This document shows, in pieces, positions 18,059 through 27,415 of a stretch of DNA of 41,423 nucleotides (positions are counted from its first letter, which is position 1; each line of letters begins with the position of its first letter). The DNA comes from Candidatus Bipolaricaulota bacterium (lineage in GTDB: Bacteria; Bipolaricaulota; Bipolaricaulia; Bipolaricaulales; Bipolaricaulaceae). Under the pieces are notes generated by a model that did no database searches, had not been told where the DNA came from, and was given only the letters and a program-made list of their open reading frames with translations. The position numbers and the translations under genes were made by a program. The stretch is from the NCBI GenBank assembly GCA_938084765.1, contig CALKFO010000019.1:1-41423 (forward strand). The letters are read 5' to 3'.

Positions 18059-19284
18059 ACTTGGGCGCCCAGGGCCCGAAGCTTCTCCGCCAGGTTTTCA
18101 TAGCCCCGGGCCAGGTGGTGGTCGCCGCCGATGAAGCTTACCCCTTCGGCGGCCAACGCGGCCAGGACCAGGGCTGCGCCGGCCCGGATGTCCGTGGCCT
18201 CCACCCGGGCCCCCCGCAGCCGCTCCACGCCCTCCACCACGAGCACATTGCCTGTGACCTGGATTTTCGCGCCCATCTGCAGAAGCGGCTCCACGTGGCC
18301 GAACCGCGCGGCGTACACGGTTTCCGTGATCGTGGAGCGGCCCTCGGCGCGGGCCAACAGGGCCACCATGGGCGGCTGGAGGTCCGTGGGGAAGCCCGGA
18401 TAGGGCCAGGTCCGGAAATCCACGGCCTTGGGCCGCTGGGGGCCCTCCACCTCCACCCAATCTGGCCCCACCTCCACGGCCGCGCCCGCCAGCGTCAAGC
18501 GGTCCACCAGAGCCCAAAGATGTTCGGGGCACGCGGCGAGGGCCCGTACCCGTCCCCCGGTGATGGCGCCCGCCAAAAGGTAGGTGCCCGCCTCAATGCG
18601 ATCGGGAATGATCGAGTGTTCGGCTCCCCCCAGCTTGGCGCACCCCTGGATGATCACGCGGTCCATTTCCCAGCGCACTGGGGCGCCCATCTCCGTGAGA
18701 AGGGCGGCCAATTCCACCACCTCGGGTTCGCGGGCTGGGTTCACCACCACGGTTTTGCCGCGGGCCAGGGCGCCCGCCAAAAGAAGTTGTTCCGTGGCGC
18801 CCACGGAGGGGAAATCCAGGTAGATCGTGGTGCCCTGGAGGTGGCGAGCGTGGGCATGCACGGCGCCGTGGTGCAGTTCCACCTGGGCGCCGAGCCGGGC
18901 CAGGCCGTGCAAATGGAAATCGACGGGCCGGGGACCTAAGGCGCAGCCGCCCGGCAGGGCCACCCGGGCCCTGCCCATCCGGGCCACCAGCGGTCCCAGG
19001 ACCAAAAAGGAAGCGCGCATCCTCTGGACGAGCTCAGCGGGGGCCTCCGGGCACAGTTCCTCGCCACCCCAGATCCGCAGGATCCCGTTCTCCCAGTGAA
19101 CCTCCTTGCCCAAGGCCCGCACGAGCTCCACTGCCGTTTCCACGTCCAAAAGCCGGGGAACATTGCGAAGGATTAAGGGCTCAGGGGTCAACAGGCTGGC
19201 GAAGATCGCGGGGAGGGCGGCGTTCTTGGCGCCGGAGATCCTCACCTCTCCCTGAAGCCTATTCCCGCCCAGGATGCGGATCAC
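18040..19284 (-). CDS. murA: UDP-N-acetylglucosamine 1-carboxyvinyltransferase
   Basis: 'GGNRLQGEVRISGAKNAALPAIFASLLT', catalytic Cys context 'ALPGGCALGPRPVDFHLHGL', 'YPGFPTDLQPPMVALL'. Confidence 0.96.
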   Translation of the reverse strand: MIRILGGNRLQGEVRISGAKNAALPAIFASLLTPEPLILRNVPRLLDVETAVELVRALGKEVHWENGILRIWGGEELCPEAPAELVQRMRASFLVLGPLVARMGRARVALPGGCALGPRPVDFHLHGLARLGAQVELHHGAVHAHARHLQGTTIYLDFPSVGATEQLLLAGALARGKTVVVNPAREPEVVELAALLTEMGAPVRWEMDRVIIQGCAKLGGAEHSIIPDRIEAGTYLLAGAITGGRVRALAACPEHLWALVDRLTLAGAAVEVGPDWVEVEGPQRPKAVDFRTWPYPGFPTDLQPPMVALLARAEGRSTITETVYAARFGHVEPLLQMGAKIQVTGNVLVVEGVERLRGARVEATDIRAGAALVLAALAAEGVSFIGGDHHLARGYENLAEKLRALGAQVWEERD

Positions 19285-20099
19285 GGCAGGAGAGGCCGGG
19301 GATCCACAGGGGTGCCGAGGTACCGCACCTCAAAATGAAGATGGGGACCGGTGGAAAGGCCGGTGTTTCCGGATAGGGCGATCACATCCCCCGCTTGTAC
19401 GTAGTGGCCCGGGCTCACCAGGACCTTGGAGAGGTGGCCGTAGTAGGTTTCGTAGCCGTTTTCATGGTCGATGATCACCAGGAGGCCGAAGCCTCCCTCC
19501 CAGCCGGCCACGGTGACGCGACCTGGGGCCGCGGCCCGCACGGGTGTGCCCTCCGCCACCGCGATGTCGATTCCCGTGTGGAAGGAGGGGACGTTGTAGA
19601 TGGGATGGATGCGGGGGCCAAACCCCGAGGAGATGGGGCCCCGCACGGGCCACTGGAGCCCGCTCCCCTGGAAAGAGGCCAGGGGCACCGTTTTGGGCTC
19701 AGGGACGAACAGCCGCGCCCCCACTTGGGGCTCTCCCCGGAGGTTGTTGGCCTGACGCAGGCTTTCCGCGCTGACCCCGTAAGCCCTGGCGATGGCATCC
19801 AAGGTCTCCCCGGGCTTCACCGTGTGCAGAACCCCATCCTTGAGGATGATGAGCTGTTGTCCGGGGTAAATCGTGGTGGAGGTGAGGCCATTGCTGGCCA
19901 TGATCCAGGCCACCGGGACACCGAAGCGGGAAGCGATGGCACTCAAAGTGTCTCCGGCCCGGACTTGATAGACGCTGACGTGCGCGGAGAGGCTGGGCAG
20001 GGTCTGGGCGGGTCCCCCCTGTTCGGGCTGCAACGCCCAGGGCACGAACAGGAGGGGCAAACACAGGGCCAAGACCGCCCAAAGCCAGAGGTTATTCAC
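19281..20099 (-). CDS. LysM-domain M23 family metallopeptidase (murein endopeptidase-like)
   Basis: Two LysM-like repeats ('YQVRAGDTLSAIASRFGVPVAWIMASNGL', 'HTVKPGETLDAIARAYGVSAESLRQANNL') and peptidase M23 'HTGIDIAVAEGTPV...GPHLHFEVRYLGTPVDP'. Confidence 0.95.
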   Translation of the reverse strand: MNNLWLWAVLALCLPLLFVPWALQPEQGGPAQTLPSLSAHVSVYQVRAGDTLSAIASRFGVPVAWIMASNGLTSTTIYPGQQLIILKDGVLHTVKPGETLDAIARAYGVSAESLRQANNLRGEPQVGARLFVPEPKTVPLASFQGSGLQWPVRGPISSGFGPRIHPIYNVPSFHTGIDIAVAEGTPVRAAAPGRVTVAGWEGGFGLLVIIDHENGYETYYGHLSKVLVSPGHYVQAGDVIALSGNTGLSTGPHLHFEVRYLGTPVDPRPLLP

Positions 20100-21339
20100 T
20101 GTTCATCAGCTCCAGGAACTGTTTGTTCGTCTTTGTCCGTTCCATGCGCTGCTTGATGAACTCCAGGGCCACCCCTGGATCCGGCATCTCGGAGATGAGC
20201 TTACGCAGGATCCACACCCGGCGAAGGACATCTGGCTCAAGGAGGAGTTCCTCTTTTCTTGTGCCGGACTGGATGAGATCGATGGCCGGAAAGATTCGGC
20301 GGTTGGCGAGGTCCCGGTTGAGCACAAGCTCCATGTTCCCCGTGCCCTTGAACTCCTCGAACACCACCTGGTCCAGGCGTGAGCCGGTGTCGATGAGGGC
20401 CGTGGCGATGATGGTGAGGGATCCCCCCTCCTCGATGTTGCGGGCCGCGCCGAAGAACTCCTTGGGTTTGTACAGGGCTGTAGGGTCGATGCCGCCGGAA
20501 AGGAGCTTGCCCGAGGGGGTGATGGAGAGGTTGTAGGCCCGGGCCAGACGCGTAAGGGAGTCCATGAGGATCACCACGTCGTACCCCACCTCCACCAGGC
20601 GCTTGGCCTCGGCGGTGACCAGCTCCGCCAGCTTCGTGTGATGCTGGGGCTCCATGTCGAAGGTGGCGGCAATGACCTCCGCCCGCTTCACCGAGCGCTT
20701 GAAATCCGTGACCTCCTCCGGCCGCTCGTCCACCAGGAGAATGAGCAGCTTGATGTCCGGGTAGTTCGCCTCCAGCCCCTGGGCGATGTGTTTGAGCAGG
20801 GTGGTCTTGCCGGCCTTGGGCGGGGACACGATGAGCCCGCGCTGCCCCTTCCCAATGGGGGCGAAAAGATCGATCATGCGGGTGGAAAGCTCCTCGGGAT
20901 CGTGCTCCAGAACGTACTGCTGGTTGGGATGGAGGGGGGTCAGCTGGGAGAAGTCCTTGCGCTTCCGCACGGTTTCCGGGTCGAGGCCGTTCACCTCTTC
21001 CACGCGCAGGAGCGCAAAGTACCGCTCGCCTTCCCGCGGCGGGCGCACCGGCCCCCTCACGATGTCCCCATCCTTCAGGGCGAACTTGCGAATTTGGGAA
21101 GGGGAGACGTACACGTCATACCGACTGGGAAGACAGGATTTATCCCGGAGGAATCCGTAGCCGTCGGGCATGATCTCCAGGACCCCCACGACGGTGAGCT
21201 CCTGGCGGTCGGCCAAGGCCCGCATCACCGCCATCTCCAGCTCCGTTGGGGAGAGCTCCGCACTTCCGTCTACCCCCAGCTTTTCCGCGAGCTCCACGAT
21301 CTTTTCGTGCCCGAGGGCGCGGATCTCGCTGATCTCCAT
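20092..21339 (-). CDS. rho: Transcription termination factor Rho
   Basis: 'GVLEIMPDGYGFLRD...DVYVSPSQIRKF', 'GQRGLIVSPPKAGKTTLLKHIA', 'LLVDERPEEVTD', 'GGIDPTALYKPKEFFGAARNIEEGGSLTI'. Confidence 0.97.
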   Translation of the reverse strand: MEISEIRALGHEKIVELAEKLGVDGSAELSPTELEMAVMRALADRQELTVVGVLEIMPDGYGFLRDKSCLPSRYDVYVSPSQIRKFALKDGDIVRGPVRPPREGERYFALLRVEEVNGLDPETVRKRKDFSQLTPLHPNQQYVLEHDPEELSTRMIDLFAPIGKGQRGLIVSPPKAGKTTLLKHIAQGLEANYPDIKLLILLVDERPEEVTDFKRSVKRAEVIAATFDMEPQHHTKLAELVTAEAKRLVEVGYDVVILMDSLTRLARAYNLSITPSGKLLSGGIDPTALYKPKEFFGAARNIEEGGSLTIIATALIDTGSRLDQVVFEEFKGTGNMELVLNRDLANRRIFPAIDLIQSGTRKEELLLEPDVLRRVWILRKLISEMPDPGVALEFIKQRMERTKTNKQFLELMNSE

Positions 21340-21352
21340 AGCCCTCACCTCG

Positions 21353-21988
21353 CTAGAGCTTTCGGAACAGGGATCGCACGACATCGGCGTACATGCTCAA
21401 GCGGTCCCGCAATCCCCACCACAACCCATATTTCTCCTCTTTCCGCACGTGGCTGACCCCCTCCCAGATCACGGTCTTCTGGCGCCAGCCCTCGCGAAAG
21501 GCGAGCTTTGTGATCGCGGTTTCCACGCCGAAGTTGGTTTCCTCGGCCGCCGCGGCGACCTTTTCCCACAGGGCGCGGGACATGATGCGTTGGCCGGAAA
21601 GGAAGGGCACGACCCGCTGGGAGAGATCGGTCGCTGGGCGGCCCTTGCGGAACACGGCGATCACCACCTCCGCATCCCTCTTTTGGTAGGCGCGCACCAA
21701 ATCCTCCACGTGTTTGGGGGTGAGTCCCGTGAGGTCAGCGTCCAAGAAGAGCAGCACATCTCCACTTGCCTCCCGGGCTCCTGCGGCCAGCGCCGCACCC
21801 TTGCCCCTGTTTTCGGGAAGCCGCACCACCTTCACCCCGTAGCGCGCGGCCACCGCTGCCGTCGCGTCGGTGGAGCCGTCGTCGACCACAATGACCTCGT
21901 GCACGGAAGGGGCGGCCAAAACCGGCTCCAAGACGGCGCCGATGCGTGCGGCTTCGTTATAAGCGGGGATGACGACGGAAACCTTCAT
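21353..21988 (-). CDS. Family 2 glycosyltransferase (polyprenyl-phosphate / glucosyl-phosphoglycerate-type)
   Basis: 'VSVVIPAYNEAARIGAVLEPV', 'VIVVDDGSTDAT', 'LLFLDADLTGLTP', 'FLSGQRIMSRALW'. Confidence 0.9.
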   Translation of the reverse strand: MKVSVVIPAYNEAARIGAVLEPVLAAPSVHEVIVVDDGSTDATAAVAARYGVKVVRLPENRGKGAALAAGAREASGDVLLFLDADLTGLTPKHVEDLVRAYQKRDAEVVIAVFRKGRPATDLSQRVVPFLSGQRIMSRALWEKVAAAAEETNFGVETAITKLAFREGWRQKTVIWEGVSHVRKEEKYGLWWGLRDRLSMYADVVRSLFRKL

Positions 21989-22018
21989 CTGGGCAAGAAC
22001 CCGCGATCCTGCCTGTGC

Positions 22019-22047
22019 ACTATACCGCGGCTGGGGGGCTTCGTCAA
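22019..22047 (-). promoter_or_regulatory. Sigma70-type promoter TTGACG-N17-TATAGT upstream of the GT2-rho-murA operon
   Basis: Minus strand TTGACGAAGCCCCCCAGCCGCGGTATAGT; the proS stop TGA lies inside the -35 hexamer. Confidence 0.7.
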
Positions 22048-23765
22048 CGGCTTTGGCCCAAAAGCTCGTGTACGGCCGCCACCACCGGGGCAGGCCGCGC
22101 TTCCACTTCGCGTTTCTCCCCGTCCTTTCGGCGTTCCAACTCCACGCGGTTTTGGGCGGCTGCCCGCGGCCCCACCACCACCAGCACAGGGATCCCCCAC
22201 AATTTCGCGTCGTGGAACTTCTCGCCCGCGCTTTGGTCCCGGTCGTCCAGCAACACCTCCAGCCCGGCCTGGGCCAGGCCGCGGGCCAGCTGCTCCCCCA
22301 GGGCCAGGAGCTCCGGCCGCCGGGGATCCAACACGCTCACGATCACGTGGAAGGGCGCAAGGTTCGTGGGCCAGATGATGCCCTCCTCGTCGTGGTGGGC
22401 CTCGATGACGGCGGCGAGGAGCCGGCCCACCCCGATCCCGTAGCAGCCCATGATGAGGGGCTTGGGTTTCCCCTCCCGGTCGAGGAAGGTGGCGCCCATG
22501 GCCTCCGAATATTTCGTGCCCAGCTTGAAGATGTGGCCAAGTTCGATGGCCCGATGTACGGAGAGGCGTCCGCCGCAGCGGGGGCACCGATCGCCCTCCC
22601 GCGCCTTGGCCACATCGGCCACAAGATCCGCCCGAAAGTCCCGGGGGAAATTGACGTTTTTGAGGTGGAAGCCCGCGCGATTCGCGCCGGCCACGAGGTT
22701 CCGGGCCTTGGGGATGGAATCGTCCACCACCACCTTCACCCCGGTGCGGCGGATGCCGATGGGCGAGGCGTAGCCGGGAACAGCCCCGCAGGCGGCGATC
22801 TCCTCCTCGGTGGCGGGCCAAAGCTCCGCGCTGCCCACCGCCCGGGCCAGCTTGGTCTCGTTGACCTCGAGGTCCCCGCGGATGACCACGAACACGAGTT
22901 CCCTGGGGGTCCGGTAGAACACGGCTTTGGCGGTTTTGCGGGTGGGCACGCCCAGGAAGTGGGCCACGGCTTCAATGGTGTAGCAGCCGGGCGTGGCCAC
23001 CTCCTCCAGGGGGAGCAGGGGCTCGGGCGGGTCCTCGTCCTTCAGCCCCACCGCGCCCTCAAGGTTGGCCGCGTAGTCCTTGTTCTCGCACTGGATGAAC
23101 GCATCCTCCCCGTAGGGGCTGGGGAGCATGAACTCGTGGGACTCCGACCCGCCCATGAGGCCGGGGTCAGCCTCCACCGGCACGACCTCCAGGCCACAGC
23201 GCTGGAAGATGTTGAGGTAGGCCTGGTAGACTTTGCGGTAGAACTGGTCCAGGTCCTCTTTGGACTCGTGGAAGCTGTAGCCGTCCTTCATGGTGAACTC
23301 GCGGGCCCGCACCAGCCCCCCACGGGGACGGGGTTCGTCCCGGAATTTGGTCTGAATTTGGTAGAACATGAGAGGGAGCTGCCGCCACGAGCGGATTTCT
23401 TTGCGGGCGATGTCGGTGATGACCTCCTCATGGGTGGGGCCGAGGACCATTTCCCGGCCGGCGCGATCCCGAAACCGGCCAAGGATGGGGCCAAAGTCCT
23501 GAAGACGGCCGGTCTCCATCCACAGCTCCGCGGGATGCACCATGGGCATGGTGATCTCCATCCCGCCGATGGCGTCCATTTCCTCACGGATGATGGCCTC
23601 GATCTTATGGAGAACACGCCGAGCCAGGGGGAGGTAGGTGTAGATCCCGGCCGCGAGCTTCCGAATCATCCCCGCCCGCAGCATGAGCTTGTGGCTGGGA
23701 AGCTCGGCCTCCGCGGGGTCCTCCTTCCACGTGGGCAGAAAATACTGGGTCGCCCGGATCAGCAT
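22044..23765 (-). CDS. proS: Prolyl-tRNA synthetase
   Basis: 'ASHKLMLRAGMIRKLAAGIYTYLPLARRVLHKIEAIIREEMDAIGG' type class II start (here 'PSHKLM...'), 'LGPTHEEVITDIAR', 'RDEPRPRGGLVRAREFTMKDGYSFH'. Start assigned at ATG 23765. Confidence 0.96.
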   Translation of the reverse strand: MLIRATQYFLPTWKEDPAEAELPSHKLMLRAGMIRKLAAGIYTYLPLARRVLHKIEAIIREEMDAIGGMEITMPMVHPAELWMETGRLQDFGPILGRFRDRAGREMVLGPTHEEVITDIARKEIRSWRQLPLMFYQIQTKFRDEPRPRGGLVRAREFTMKDGYSFHESKEDLDQFYRKVYQAYLNIFQRCGLEVVPVEADPGLMGGSESHEFMLPSPYGEDAFIQCENKDYAANLEGAVGLKDEDPPEPLLPLEEVATPGCYTIEAVAHFLGVPTRKTAKAVFYRTPRELVFVVIRGDLEVNETKLARAVGSAELWPATEEEIAACGAVPGYASPIGIRRTGVKVVVDDSIPKARNLVAGANRAGFHLKNVNFPRDFRADLVADVAKAREGDRCPRCGGRLSVHRAIELGHIFKLGTKYSEAMGATFLDREGKPKPLIMGCYGIGVGRLLAAVIEAHHDEEGIIWPTNLAPFHVIVSVLDPRRPELLALGEQLARGLAQAGLEVLLDDRDQSAGEKFHDAKLWGIPVLVVVGPRAAAQNRVELERRKDGEKREVEARPAPVVAAVHELLGQSR

Positions 23766-23772
23766 GGGTGGG

Positions 23773-23801
23773 AGATTACCGAAAGACTTGGGCCAAGACA
23801 A
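23773..23801 (-). promoter_or_regulatory. Sigma70-type promoter TTGTCT-N17-TAATCT, 7 nt upstream of proS ATG
   Basis: Minus strand TTGTCTTGGCCCAAGTCTTTCGGTAATCTCCCACCCATG; the dinG-like stop TAA is the first three bases of the -10. Confidence 0.7.
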
Positions 23802-26022
23802 CGTCTAGCTCCCTCAATTCCTGGAGGATGCGGGGTGGGACAGGCAGGACGCGGAGGAAATGGCCCCGGTATCGGCGGGAAGCCAGGCGCGGATCGGCCA
23901 GGAGGATCACACCCCGGTCCGAGGAGCTGCGCACAAGCCTTCCCAAGCCCTGCCTGAGCTTGAGCACGGCCAGCGGGAGGAAAAGCTCGCGAAAATCGTT
24001 GAGCCCTTGGGCGCGCAGGAGCTGGGCCTCGGCTTCCAGCACGGGGTCCCCGGGCGAGGGGAATGGCAAGCGGGCCACCACCAGGATCTCCAGCTCCTCT
24101 CCGGGGAGGTCCACGCCCTCCCAGAAGCTGTCCAGGCCCAGGAGGGCCGCGGGCGGGCGCATGCGGCGGAACCGCCGCAGAACCTGGGCCCGCTCCCCGT
24201 CCCAACCTTGGGCCAGGTGGGGCACATCGGAAAGGAGCCGGTGCACCTCGCCCAGGGTGCGTCGCGCCGTGAACAGGACCAGGGCTTTGGCCGGGACCTT
24301 GTGCAGAACATAGCGAAGGGTTTGGGCCAAAGCCGCCGGGTAATCCTCGCTGTCGGGCTCGGGAAGGTACGCCAAGATGGCCACTCCCACGCGCTCGTAG
24401 GTGAACGGAGCGGGCCAGGAGAGGAACTCCGCGTCCGGGGCCAGGCCCAAACGATCCGCCACCACGCCGGGCCTCCCCGGCCCGCCCAGGGTGGCGGAGG
24501 TGAGGACGGCCCCGCGGATCCCGGGCCAGAAGCTCTCCCGCAACCGCCGGGCCAGATCCAGCGGGGTGAGATGGAGGGCCGGCGAGTCCTCCTTGTTCGA
24601 CCACGGCACCCAACTTCCCTCCCCCGGCGCGAAGAAGAAGGCCAAAGCTTGGGCCTGTTCGGCCAAGGCTGCGCCCAGATCGGCAAGCTCTTCCTTGGGG
24701 GAGAGGGACTGGGCCAGGCCGTGCAGGGCCTGGCGGAGGGGCGCGGCTTCGGCCTCCAGGCGCCGCAGGGTTTGGGGCTCCAGCCGGGACCGGCCGGGCG
24801 GAATGGCCATCTGCACCGCCCGCCAAAACGCCTGATGCGCTTGCTTTGCGCCCTCCAGAAGCTCATCCAAGTTCGTCTCTATCTCGTGGCGCTCAACCTC
24901 TCCCAAGAGGCCGGGGAGATCCGCGGGGGTGAGCGTGATGCCCAGGGCTTCCCGCAGGGCAAAGGGGAAGGCATGGGCCTCATCCACCACGAGGAAATCG
25001 TAAGGTCCCAGGATGGCGTTGTTGCGGGCCAAGTCGGCCCCCAAGAGGGCGTGGTTCACCACGACCAGCTGGGCGGCCTTGGCTTCCTCCCGGGCTAAAC
25101 GGGAGGGACATCGCACCAGCTCAGGACAGCGGCTGCCCCAGCACCGGCCTGGCCGGTCGCGGAGGTCCTCGAAAAGCGCGCCTTCCTCTAGGAAACCGAT
25201 CTCGTCCAAATCGGCCCGGCGCAGGGCCAAAAGCTCCAGGGGAACGAGGATATCCTCGGGGACCAGTTGCGCCCGCAGCCGCCCAAGCCGCGCCAGGCAG
25301 AGGTAGTTCTCCCGCCCCTTCAGCAGGGCCCAACGCACCCCAAGCCCAAGCCGTTCGGACAGCCACGGCAGGTCTCGCTGGCACAGCTGATCCTGCAGGG
25401 TGCGGGTACGGGTGGCCACCACCCCCCGACCGCCCTTCCGCAAGCGCAGCAGAAGGGGAATGAGGTAGCCGAAGGTTTTCCCTGTGCCCGGACCGGCCTC
25501 AAGGAGGACGACCTTCCCTTCGGCCAGGGCGTTCTCCACCGCATGGGCGTAGGCGCGCTGCGCGGGGCGGTCCTCCAGGCCCAGGGCCCTCAACCTCTGG
25601 AAGGCTTCGTCCAGGGAGGTTGGGGGGCGAGGTCGGGGAACACGCGGCCGGTCGGGGAGCGGCAACCCCTCAGGCAGAAGTTGGGCCAAGGCCCACCGTG
25701 CCGGGTCCGGCCACCCCCGCACCTCTTCCCAGGCGCGCAGGAACAGATGCCCCAGGGCCTCGGCCCGCCCCCAGGGATCCGCCGTGCAGGACAGGCCGAA
25801 GCGGGAAAGGAGACCTTCCACGTGGGGTTCCTCCGGCCAAACCGCTCGGAAAAGGATGACGAGGGGGAAAGCATTTCCTAGGGAAGCGCCCGCGTTTTCC
25901 ACCAGGATGGGGAGCCGCGGCAGCGCCTCCCGTGGGCCGGCCAGGCGCTCCTCAGGCACGGACCCCCGGAAGCGCACAGCGAAGACGCCGTCGTTGTGAG
26001 GAACGCTAACAAGGAACTCCAC
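23776..26022 (-). CDS. DinG/XPD-like ATP-dependent helicase
   Basis: 'LLEAGPGTGKTFGYLIPLLL' Walker A, 'FLVVDEAHAFP' DEAH box, 'GLDSFWEGVDLPGEELEILVVARLPF', 'GLGRLVRSSSDRGVILLADPR'; putative Fe-S Cys set. Confidence 0.93.
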   Translation of the reverse strand: MEFLVSVPHNDGVFAVRFRGSVPEERLAGPREALPRLPILVENAGASLGNAFPLVILFRAVWPEEPHVEGLLSRFGLSCTADPWGRAEALGHLFLRAWEEVRGWPDPARWALAQLLPEGLPLPDRPRVPRPRPPTSLDEAFQRLRALGLEDRPAQRAYAHAVENALAEGKVVLLEAGPGTGKTFGYLIPLLLRLRKGGRGVVATRTRTLQDQLCQRDLPWLSERLGLGVRWALLKGRENYLCLARLGRLRAQLVPEDILVPLELLALRRADLDEIGFLEEGALFEDLRDRPGRCWGSRCPELVRCPSRLAREEAKAAQLVVVNHALLGADLARNNAILGPYDFLVVDEAHAFPFALREALGITLTPADLPGLLGEVERHEIETNLDELLEGAKQAHQAFWRAVQMAIPPGRSRLEPQTLRRLEAEAAPLRQALHGLAQSLSPKEELADLGAALAEQAQALAFFFAPGEGSWVPWSNKEDSPALHLTPLDLARRLRESFWPGIRGAVLTSATLGGPGRPGVVADRLGLAPDAEFLSWPAPFTYERVGVAILAYLPEPDSEDYPAALAQTLRYVLHKVPAKALVLFTARRTLGEVHRLLSDVPHLAQGWDGERAQVLRRFRRMRPPAALLGLDSFWEGVDLPGEELEILVVARLPFPSPGDPVLEAEAQLLRAQGLNDFRELFLPLAVLKLRQGLGRLVRSSSDRGVILLADPRLASRRYRGHFLRVLPVPPRILQELRELDVVLAQVFR

Positions 26023-26453
26023 TACAGGTGGGAAAGGAGGTCGATGCGGCGGACCACCCCGATCAGACGACCCTGGGCATCGACCACGGGGATCTGTTTC
26101 AAGCCTCGGCGCAACATGAGGTCCGCCACGTACAGGTCGGTGTCCTCCGGCTTACAGGTCACCACATCCTTTGCCATGAACTGTTCCGCCGGAAGATGCG
26201 CGATCTCCTCTAGCCTTCGGGCCATCTGGTTCAGGCTGGGGAGAAAGGAGGCCGAGCGCAGGAGATCCATGTAGCCAGGGACAAGGGCGCGGATGATGTC
26301 CCGCTCGGAAATCACACCGACCACCCGTCCTTCTTCGTCCACCACGGGGAGGGAGGCATGCCCGGATTGCTCCAGGAGGCGGATCACCTGGACCAAAGGG
26401 GTGTCCCGATCCACAGAGGTCAAATCACGCCGTAAAAACTCCCGGACCTTCAT
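26022..26453 (-). CDS. Tandem CBS-domain protein
   Basis: 'TPLVQVIRLLEQSGHASLPVVDEEGRVVGVISERDI' and 'LYVADLMLRRGLKQIPVVDAQGRLIGVVRRIDLL'. Confidence 0.92.
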   Translation of the reverse strand: MKVREFLRRDLTSVDRDTPLVQVIRLLEQSGHASLPVVDEEGRVVGVISERDIIRALVPGYMDLLRSASFLPSLNQMARRLEEIAHLPAEQFMAKDVVTCKPEDTDLYVADLMLRRGLKQIPVVDAQGRLIGVVRRIDLLSHL

Positions 26454-27415
26454 GGTTTGCTCGGGCGCACCTCCACCCGCGCCATCTCCGCGAGGATCCT
26501 CTCCTGGTCCAAGCAGAACTTCTCCTCCACCTCGGCGGAGGCCACGGCCGCCGCCATCCCGTACCGCACGCTCTCGATGAGGTCCTTGCCCTGGACGAGG
26601 CCCACCAGGATCCCGCCCACCAAGGCATCATCCGCGCCCACCAGGTTGCGAAACGCGCTCAAGGGAACCCGGGCTTCGAACTCCCACACCCCCTCCGCCG
26701 AGATCAGGATGTCACCGGTGAGGTGGTGGGAGATGAGGCAGGCCTCCACGCCCTCCTGGATCACGCGTCTTCCCGCCACCAGGATCTCCTCCTTCGTGGT
26801 GAGGGGAAGATCGCCCAAGCTGAGGGCCTCGCGCACGTCGGGTTTCACCAGAAACGGGCGCTCCGGGAACGTACGCACCAGGACCTCCCCGCCTGTGTGC
26901 ACCACGACCTTCACCCCGCGCGCCCTCGCCTGTTTGGCGAGCTCGCGGAAGAAGTCGGGGCTCAGTCCGGGGGCCAAATAGCCGGCAAGGACCACGTACT
27001 CCGCGTAACGCAACATCCTTTCGTATTTGCGCAAGAACATCTCCACCGCGTCCTGGGGGATGGTGGGGCCTTCATCGTGGATGTGGATGGGGTGATATTC
27101 GCGACCCCGCAGGATGAGGGCGACGTTCGTGCGGTTTTCCCCTTCGATCCAGACGAAGTTGGCGCTCACCCCCCGCGCGAGGAGATCCCGCAAGATGATC
27201 TGCCCGGTATGCCCGGCCAAAAACCCCATGGCCACGGTCTCCAGCCCGTGGGCCGCCAGAAAGACGGAGACGTTGATGCCCTTTCCCCCTGCGGAGACCA
27301 AGGATTTTTGTGCCCGGATGAGGAGCCCCTCCTCCGTGGGAAGCAAGGTCTCCGGCAGTTTTTCCAACCAGTAGAACTTGTCCAGGGCAGGGTTGGGGGT
27401 GACGGTGAGGATCAT
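26450..27415 (-). CDS. 1-phosphofructokinase-type PfkB family sugar kinase
   Basis: 'MILTVTPNPALDKFYWLEKL', 'SAGGKGINVSVFLAAHGLETVAMGFLAG', 'VGADDALVGGILVGL' (PfkB signature 2, DDALVGG rather than the usual GDALVAG). Confidence 0.88.
   Translation of the reverse strand: MILTVTPNPALDKFYWLEKLPETLLPTEEGLLIRAQKSLVSAGGKGINVSVFLAAHGLETVAMGFLAGHTGQIILRDLLARGVSANFVWIEGENRTNVALILRGREYHPIHIHDEGPTIPQDAVEMFLRKYERMLRYAEYVVLAGYLAPGLSPDFFRELAKQARARGVKVVVHTGGEVLVRTFPERPFLVKPDVREALSLGDLPLTTKEEILVAGRRVIQEGVEACLISHHLTGDILISAEGVWEFEARVPLSAFRNLVGADDALVGGILVGLVQGKDLIESVRYGMAAAVASAEVEEKFCLDQERILAEMARVEVRPSKP

Noticed and set aside
21969-23957. 662-aa plus-strand ORF antisense to proS
   Set aside because: ProS is unambiguous on the other strand; the antisense translation has no domain-like features and a His/Gly/Val-biased composition typical of shadow frames.
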